Part shown: positions 58,789 through 64,000 of the stretch, one piece after another
How positions within the stretch are numbered: position 1 is the first letter of the stretch
How the letters are laid out: each line of letters begins with the position of its first letter
Source of the DNA: Tropicimonas_B omnivorans
Lineage (GTDB): Bacteria > Pseudomonadota > Alphaproteobacteria > Rhodobacterales > Rhodobacteraceae
DNA length: 64,000 bases
Assembly (NCBI RefSeq): GCF_031846565.1
Contig: NZ_JAVRHL010000001.1
Location: 124,001-188,000, forward strand
Direction: 5' to 3'
Position numbers and translations under genes: made by a program
Notes under the pieces: model-generated
The model's input: the letters and a program-made list of their open reading frames with translations, nothing else
What the model was told of the DNA's origin: nothing
Databases searched by the model: none

Positions 58789-59522
58789 GGGAGCGTCGTC
58801 TCCTCGGTGGCCCGTGCGGTCTTGCGCCGGCGAACCAGCCACATGACGCCCAGGAGATCCGACGCGCCGGCAAGGGCGCGGCCGAAATTGCCGTAATTCG
58901 ACTGACCGGCACCGCGCGGGCGATGGCCGACGTCGAGATGCAGGATCTCCCAGCCGTCGCGCGTGAAGAGCGCCGGCAGGTAACGGTGCATGTGATTGAA
59001 GTAGGGAAGCGCGAGAAAGGCTTCGCGGCGGAACGCCTTCAGACCGCAGCCGGTGTCGCGCGTGCCGTCATCGAGGGCCGCCGAGCGGATGCCGTTGGCG
59101 AGCTTGGAGGCGATGCGCTTGGCCTGGGTGTCCTTGCGGTCCGCCCGCTGCCCCGCGACGAGGGCAATGCCGGGCGCCGCGGCGATGAGGGCGGAGGCGA
59201 GCCTCGGGATCTCCTCGGGCGGATTCTGCCCGTCCCCGTCCAGCGTGCAGATCAGCGCACCGCGCGCGGCCAGGACGCCTGAATGGATCGCGGCGCTCTG
59301 CCCGGCGGAGACGGCATGGCCGAGAAGGCGCACCCGACCGTCCCGCGCGGCGAGCGCGAGGACTTCGGCGGCAGTCCCGTCCGTCGAGCCGTCGTTCACC
59401 GCGATTACCTCGATCTGGGGCAACCCGTCCGCCCCGTCGCAGGCCGCCAGGATGCCATCGATCAGCGGACCGGCATTGCCGGCCTCGTTCCGCATTGGAA
59501 TAACGATGGAAAGCCCTGTCAT
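58785..59522 (-). CDS. GT2 polyprenyl-phosphate glycosyltransferase (DPM/ArnC-like)
   Basis: The 245-residue enzyme has the GT-A opening LSIVIPMRNEAGNAGPLIDG, VIAVNDGSTDGTAAEVL, the metal-binding DGDGQNPPEEI and a GLKAFRREAFLALPYFNHMH region as in dolichol-phosphate mannosyltransferases. There is no large C-terminal membrane domain. It should charge undecaprenyl phosphate with a sugar for the GT39 enzyme two genes on. Confidence 0.88.
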   Translation of the reverse strand: MTGLSIVIPMRNEAGNAGPLIDGILAACDGADGLPQIEVIAVNDGSTDGTAAEVLALAARDGRVRLLGHAVSAGQSAAIHSGVLAARGALICTLDGDGQNPPEEIPRLASALIAAAPGIALVAGQRADRKDTQAKRIASKLANGIRSAALDDGTRDTGCGLKAFRREAFLALPYFNHMHRYLPALFTRDGWEILHLDVGHRPRGAGQSNYGNFGRALAGASDLLGVMWLVRRRKTARATEETTLP

Positions 59523-59601
59523 GGGTGCCTCCGGGACGGCCCGCCCGCCGCGAACCAGCGGCCTGTAGCATGCACCCCCATGCCCTGCAAACGCGCCCGC
59601 C

Positions 59602-60639
59602 CTAGCGAAGCAACGTCTCGCCGGGATCGAGCTTCGGCGTCATCACCACGCGGTCCTCCGCAGAGGCCGGCGCTCCGCCCGCTCGGCGTGCGATGATCTG
59701 CGCCGCGGCCTCTCCGATTTCCCGGCGACAGGCATCCATCGTGGCGATCCGCCGCGGCAGACCGTTCAGCAGCGGCAGTCCGTTGAACCCGGCAAGGCCG
59801 ATCTCGCCCGGGATCTCGACCCCCCGCTCCGCCAGCTCCAGAAGCCCGCCCGCGGCGATCATGTCACTGGAGTAGTAGAGAAAATCGAGGTCCGGCACGG
59901 TGTTCAGCATGTCCGCCGTCATCTCGCGGCCCTTGGACAGGCCTGAGCCTCCCTCGTAGAAAGAACGCCCGGCCACCTCCATCCCCGCCTTCGCCAGCGC
60001 CTCGGTAAAGCCCTCGAACCGCTTCCGTGCGCGGTGGTCCAGCGGCATCTTGGTGCCCATGAACCCGATGCGGCGGTATCCGGCATCCACGATCGCCTGG
60101 GCCATCATCCGCCCGGCGCGGCGGTGGGAGATGCCGACCATAGCGTCGATCGGCTCTCCGTCGGCATCCATGATCTCGACGATGGGAATGCCTGCGGACT
60201 GCAACATCGCGCGGGACGGTCCGGTATGCTCCAGCCCCGCGACGATGACGCCCGAGGGTCGCCACGACAGCATCTCGTAGAGCACCTGCTCCTCGCGGTC
60301 CGGCCGGTAGTGGGTCACGCCGAGCACGGGCTGCAGTCCCGTATCCTCGAGAACGCTGACGATCCCGTCCATCACTTCGGGGAAGACGAGGTTCGACAGC
60401 GAGGGGATGATGACCGCGACAAGGTTCACCCGCTGGCTCGCCAGCGCCCCTGCGATCTTGTTCGGCACGTATCCGAGGCGCTTGGCCGCGGCGAGCACCT
60501 TGTCCCGGGTCGCGGAGCTGACGTCGCCGCGATTTCGCAAAACGCGGGACACGGTCATCTCGCTGACGCCGGACGCCTCGCTGACGTCTCGGAGGGTGAG
60601 CGGGCGGCGCGGCGGGGGCACGTGGGTGTCCTGTGTCAT
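59602..60639 (-). CDS. LacI-family transcriptional regulator (GntR-like)
   Basis: The 345-residue repressor has an N-terminal helix-turn-helix LRDVSEASGVSEMTVSRVLR (about 16-35), hinge helix VPNKIAGALASQR, and a periplasmic-binding-like sugar domain (VNLAVIIPSLSNLVFPEVMD type). Similarity in style to gluconate regulators is seen, but the effector is unknown. No sugar operon lies next to it; its target may be outside the window or nearby on the minus strand. Confidence 0.9.
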   Translation of the reverse strand: MTQDTHVPPPRRPLTLRDVSEASGVSEMTVSRVLRNRGDVSSATRDKVLAAAKRLGYVPNKIAGALASQRVNLVAVIIPSLSNLVFPEVMDGIVSVLEDTGLQPVLGVTHYRPDREEQVLYEMLSWRPSGVIVAGLEHTGPSRAMLQSAGIPIVEIMDADGEPIDAMVGISHRRAGRMMAQAIVDAGYRRIGFMGTKMPLDHRARKRFEGFTEALAKAGMEVAGRSFYEGGSGLSKGREMTADMLNTVPDLDFLYYSSDMIAAGGLLELAERGVEIPGEIGLAGFNGLPLLNGLPRRIATMDACRREIGEAAAQIIARRAGGAPASAEDRVVMTPKLDPGETLLR

Positions 60640-60683
60640 CGGGCCTGAATAGCGGCTCGTGGCGGGGCGGGAAAGACCGCAGC

Positions 60684-61754
60684 CTATCCCAGTGCGACCA
60701 GGTGGTTATCCCAGGATCGGGCGGCATGGGCCAGTGGCCGGACAGCGGCGGCCGTATCGAGCGACAAGAGCCCACCGAGCCCGTCGGAAGCGACGAAGCC
60801 GGCGGGCGCGGGCGCAATGCCGCAGACGTCGCTCCGCCTCAGGATCCCGGCAAGCTCGCCGTTCAGCCCGAAGACATGCACCCGCCCGCCCCGCGGCGAG
60901 GTGATCGCGACGCGCTCGCCCGAGATCGCCACCGAGCCGGCATAGCCCTCCATCGCCACCTGCTCGGCGAACCCCGCCTCCAGAAGCTGCGGCGCCTCAC
61001 CGCGAAAGTGGAGGCCGAGGAGTGGCACGCCGTCCATCGCCTCCCCCTGCCACTGCATCGCGAAGGCGACGCGCCCCTCGGCCGAGACGGCGAGATGACG
61101 GATGGAATCGAGGTGCAGGTCCGGATCGAGGGAGACAGTCTCCAGAACGCCATCCTCCCCCGCATAGGCGAGGTTCGGCGCCATCTGCGGGATGTTGAGC
61201 TTGTCCCGGCCGGTTTCGGGCCGCGTGAGGATGCCGCCATTGGCGACGGCGAGCGTCCTGCCGTCTGGCATGGTGCGCACCTCGTGCGGGCCGATCCCGC
61301 CGGACGCGACCTCGCCGATGCGGGCATAGCCCTCTGACGCGGCCCAGAAGCCGATCCGGCCTTCGCCGCTCTCGATATGGTTCTCGGTCGTCGCGAGCAC
61401 CTCGCCGCCATGGAGGAAAGCGCCGTGACCGTAGAAATGCCGGCCCTCGGGGGCTTCGAGGCGCGCGGCGAGGCGCCCGCGCGCGCAATCGATGACGAGG
61501 GCGAAGGTGCCGGGGCGCCGGGCGAAGGCGACCGCTTCGGGGCGAACGGGATGCGCCGCGGCCGCATGACCACGTCCCGGCAGGGAGATGCGGAAGAGGT
61601 CCGCTCCGTCCGCCGACAGGCCGAAGAGCGCGAAACCGCCATCCGCCTCCCGCGCCGCACCGAGATAGGCCGGGTTCCCGGCCTCGGCCCATGTCAGCTT
61701 CGGCGCCGCGGCCGCGGCCAGAAGAGAGGCCATGAAGGTGCGGCGCGTGGTCAT
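60684..61754 (-). CDS. DUF1513 Tat-exported protein
   Basis: The 356-residue protein has a twin-arginine leader (TTRRTFMASLLAAAAAPKLT) and DUF1513 blocks HAAAAHPVRPEAVAFARRPG, GHGAFLHGGEVLATTEN and IGPHEVRTMPDGRTLAVANG, a seven-bladed propeller-like pattern. It follows imelysin with a one-base gap. DUF1513 proteins always accompany imelysin/DUF1111 genes in this group; the exact role, perhaps iron or heme handling, is not proven. Confidence 0.85.
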   Translation of the reverse strand: MTTRRTFMASLLAAAAAPKLTWAEAGNPAYLGAAREADGGFALFGLSADGADLFRISLPGRGHAAAAHPVRPEAVAFARRPGTFALVIDCARGRLAARLEAPEGRHFYGHGAFLHGGEVLATTENHIESGEGRIGFWAASEGYARIGEVASGGIGPHEVRTMPDGRTLAVANGGILTRPETGRDKLNIPQMAPNLAYAGEDGVLETVSLDPDLHLDSIRHLAVSAEGRVAFAMQWQGEAMDGVPLLGLHFRGEAPQLLEAGFAEQVAMEGYAGSVAISGERVAITSPRGGRVHVFGLNGELAGILRRSDVCGIAPAPAGFVASDGLGGLLSLDTAAAVRPLAHAARSWDNHLVALG

Positions 61755-61755
61755 G

Positions 61756-62748
61756 TCAGTCTCCGTCCATCGAGTTGAAGCCAGCGGAGACGCCGAGCGC
61801 CGTGCCGAGTTCGGTGTCCAGCGTGCGCCTCAGGACACCGAGATCGGTCTGGAGCGCCTCGATCCGGAAACGCCCCGCGGGATCCTCGACACCGGCAAGC
61901 GCGGGATCGTCCAGCGCGTCCGCCCGCGCGATGGCCCCGCCGAACGCGTCGGTCGTCTCCGGGATCGGCGTGTCCGCAAGGGCCTCGGCCAGATCCTCGA
62001 GAGCCGTCAGCGACAGGATCACGTTCCGCACGGACCGCTCCGAGCGCCATGCTTCGGCCCGGGTGGGCCGCGGGCGATCGAGCGTGCCGAGAGGGCGGCC
62101 GAGACGCTGATCCTGATTGTATTCCAGCCCTGTCGCCAGCGCCGTGTAGAGGGCCTGCACCGCCTCCCGATCCGTCAGGTACGGGCTGCCGCCGGGATCG
62201 GTCAGGGCCGCGGCGAACCCGTCCCTCCACCCCGCCTCGATCTCACCGGCCATGCGCGCAAGGTCTTCCGCGATGGCGGTGGCGAGGCGGCAGGTGTAGC
62301 TCCCGGACGAATAGCCGGAGAAGTCCGGCTCGTAGAGAAGCTGCTCCAGCGCGAAGAGCCCCCGCGCGGCGACGGAGACCTGGCCGAACTCGTCCGGGCG
62401 ATCCACGATGGCATCGCGGTCCGCGATCATCCCGGCGAGGCTCCGCGGCATCATGCCCCGCGTGTCCGGCCAGAAGGAGATCGCAAGGCCGCGGCCCTCC
62501 TCCTCGATGGGGCCGAGCCGCAGGTGCGCGACGCCGAGCCATGCATCGAACGCGTCGTTCCAGGGGTCCTTCAGCGTCTCGGGGGTGCAATCGGCCTCCG
62601 CCGCCGCGGCAAGGTTTGCCGTTTCGGACGCGAATCGCGCCTGCGCGGGGAGGATGACGTCCGTCACCGCCTCATCCACGCCGGCCGAGACGAGGGAAGG
62701 CACGGGGGTAAAACAGAGGGCAAGGCAAAGGGCGGCAAGTCGGCGCAT
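61756..62748 (-). CDS. Imelysin-family protein (putative iron-regulated)
   Basis: The 330-residue product has a signal peptide (MRRLAALCLALCFTPVPSLV, cleaved near VSAG) and the imelysin core: AFDAWLGVAHLRLGPIEEEG, RGLFALEQLLYEP and the C-terminal GFNSMDGD. Imelysins (ICMP, EfeO relatives) bind ferrous/ferric iron or heme at the outer or inner membrane periplasmic face. It is joined to the DUF1111 gene by a one-base stop/start overlap and to DUF1513 by a one-base gap. Confidence 0.88.
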   Translation of the reverse strand: MRRLAALCLALCFTPVPSLVSAGVDEAVTDVILPAQARFASETANLAAAAEADCTPETLKDPWNDAFDAWLGVAHLRLGPIEEEGRGLAISFWPDTRGMMPRSLAGMIADRDAIVDRPDEFGQVSVAARGLFALEQLLYEPDFSGYSSGSYTCRLATAIAEDLARMAGEIEAGWRDGFAAALTDPGGSPYLTDREAVQALYTALATGLEYNQDQRLGRPLGTLDRPRPTRAEAWRSERSVRNVILSLTALEDLAEALADTPIPETTDAFGGAIARADALDDPALAGVEDPAGRFRIEALQTDLGVLRRTLDTELGTALGVSAGFNSMDGD

Positions 62749-64000
62749 CAGAGGCTCTCCAGGAAACGGATCAGGTCGTCGCGCTCGGCTTTCGGCATCT
62801 CCGCCACGCGGTCCCGCGACGCCTGCGCCTCACCGCCATGCCACAGGATCGCCTCCAGAAGCGAGCGGGCGCGGCCGTCATGCAGGAAGCGGGTGTGCCC
62901 GTTGACCTGCTCCGTCAGGCCGATGCCCCAGAGCGGCGAGGTGCGCCATTCGCGGCCCGTGGCGCGGCCCTCGGGCCGGTGGTCCGCCAGACCCTCGCCC
63001 ATGTCATGGAGCAGCAGGTCGGTATAGGGCCAGATCAACTGGAAGGACTGCTCCGGCTGGCCATCGAGCCGCGCCGTGACGTGCTTCGGGACATGGCAGG
63101 AGGGACAGCCGGCGCCGTAGAACGCCTCCTTCCCGCGCAGCACCTGGGGATCGTCCACGTCGCGCCGCTCCGGTACGGCGAGGTTCTGCGAATAGAACGT
63201 GACGAGGTCCATGCCTTCCGCGTCGATCTCGGTTCCGCGGGCATCGTCGTCGCCATGCGGGCCGGCAAGGCAGTCCGGCTGGTTCTCGGTGCAGTCGCCC
63301 GCCGGCGTGTCGAAGAGGGGAGAGGAGATGCCGATGTCGCCGGCAAATGCGCTCGCCGCCTGCTCCCGGATCGTCGCGGCCCCGGCCTTGAGGCCGAACC
63401 GCCCGAGCATCGCGCGCTCCTCGAGGAACGACCAGACGATCTGCGGCCGGCCCGAGATCCCGTCCCCGTCGCTGTCTTCGGGATCGGCATGGGCGAGGAT
63501 CTCCTCTGCCGGGATGGCCTCCAGGAGGCCGAGGCCGATCATCGGCGGCGCGACGCGCGGACTGAGCATGGCGGACCCCGAAAGTGGGCCGTAACCCGGA
63601 TCCTCGAGCGTGTAGGTCGGATCGAGAAGCGTCGCCGTCTCGCCGCCGGACAGCTGGACCTCGAGCTCCTCGTAAGAGGTCCCCGTCCGCCCCTCGGCCT
63701 TGCGTCCCGGCAGGGCTCGATCCTGGATCTGGCCGCCGTAGACCGGATCGGGCCGGGTCCGCTCCCCGCCCGGTCCGACGGAGAGCAGGAAAGCCTCGAT
63801 CTCGCTCATCGGCGCCTCATCCGCGGCCGGCACGGAGATCCGCAGGAACATGCCCGCGCCCCGGTCAGCTCCCATCGGGGGCCGCCCGCGACCGTCCTTG
63901 AGGTGGCAGCGCTGGCAGGACCGATCGTTGAACAGGGGCCCGAGACCGTCCGAGGCGAGCGTCGAGGAGGGGGCGGAGACCCAGAGCTTCTTGAACAGCC
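62748..64000 (-). CDS. Di-heme thiol oxidoreductase-like protein (DUF1111), 5' end cut off
   Basis: At least 417 residues are in the window; the start lies beyond 64000. Two heme-binding motifs are visible: CQRCH near 63910 and CPSCH near 63110. Other blocks are PVYGGQIQDRALPGRKAEG, PPMIGLGLLEAIPAEEILAH, GDGISGRPQIVW and WRTSPLWGIGLTEQVNGHTR. This family of di-heme cytochromes occurs next to imelysins; redox chemistry on iron or thiols is presumed. Confidence 0.88.
   Translation of the reverse strand, partial: LFKKLWVSAPSSTLASDGLGPLFNDRSCQRCHLKDGRGRPPMGADRGAGMFLRISVPAADEAPMSEIEAFLLSVGPGGERTRPDPVYGGQIQDRALPGRKAEGRTGTSYEELEVQLSGGETATLLDPTYTLEDPGYGPLSGSAMLSPRVAPPMIGLGLLEAIPAEEILAHADPEDSDGDGISGRPQIVWSFLEERAMLGRFGLKAGAATIREQAASAFAGDIGISSPLFDTPAGDCTENQPDCLAGPHGDDDARGTEIDAEGMDLVTFYSQNLAVPERRDVDDPQVLRGKEAFYGAGCPSCHVPKHVTARLDGQPEQSFQLIWPYTDLLLHDMGEGLADHRPEGRATGREWRTSPLWGIGLTEQVNGHTRFLHDGRARSLLEAILWHGGEAQASRDRVAEMPKAERDDLIRFLESL

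Noticed and set aside
1..64000. tRNA genes, CRISPR arrays, insertion sequences, prophage or integration sites
   Set aside because: Gaps between genes were read for T-arm and acceptor patterns, regular direct repeats and transposase-like frames, and none was convincing. A tRNAscan or IS search would settle this.

Overview
The window reads as the chromosome of a high-GC (about 65%) alphaproteobacterium, most likely a member of the Rhodobacteraceae/Roseobacter group. Pointers are a membrane-anchored cytochrome c of the cytochrome cy type, acidic 16-stranded-type porins, the phbA/phbB polyhydroxybutyrate genes, the order SRP RNA-DUF202-dnaX-ybaB-recR, a DUF3576 lipoprotein, a DUF465 protein, and a serralysin-type RTX protease. 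Genes are dense, most are in short operons with 1-4 base overlaps, and base composition is even. I saw no insertion sequence, prophage, CRISPR array or tRNA.

Layout. 1-2.4 kb: yejB (partial) and yejA of a peptide/microcin C-type ABC importer (minus). 2.4-5.3 kb: cytochrome cy, prephenate dehydratase, an SRPBCC protein and NADH pyrophosphatase. 5.5-10.4 kb: a Tat-exported CpdB-type nucleotidase, then a three-gene NMT1/THI5-type ABC importer with an intercistronic hairpin after the binding protein. 10.5-14 kb: SRP RNA, DUF202, dnaX, ybaB, recR. 14-19 kb: ftsE-ftsX-acyltransferase-PNPOx-like operon (minus), a divergent zinc-ribbon membrane protein, and a polyprenyl diphosphate synthase. 19-25.3 kb: DUF2007, a TrmN6-like methyltransferase, DUF465, a VOC dioxygenase, phbB/patatin/phbA, and an EAL protein.

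25.4-31 kb is a tightly overlapping five-gene cassette (sugar-nucleotide epimerase/dehydratase, SGNH-like protein, GSCFA protein, sulfotransferase, RgpF-like glycan protein) that looks like a surface-glycan synthesis and decoration module. 31-36.7 kb is an exoprotein region: two divergent RTX proteins with nearly the same C-terminal secretion module, and an M35-type metallopeptidase overlapped by a small exported protein. 36.8-39.2 kb holds NAD salvage (pncA, pncB) and the ribosome-rescue factor arfB. Between arfB and yhhQ sits an 18-codon open frame with a perfect Shine-Dalgarno and a strong terminator, the best candidate here for an undescribed regulatory element.

40-45.4 kb: a phytase-type esterase lipoprotein, MepA, an Atg22/UMF1-like MFS protein, YggS and a TPR-sulfotransferase. 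45.5-49.6 kb: three tandem porin genes whose leaders and terminators are duplicated too. 49.9-56 kb: DUF3576, an RsmC-like methyltransferase, a degenerate SDR, hemF, DUF2853 and ahcY. 56-64 kb: an HD hydrolase, a GT2/LABN/GT39 envelope glycosylation operon, a LacI regulator, and a DUF1111-imelysin-DUF1513 operon that runs off the right edge and is probably iron-related.
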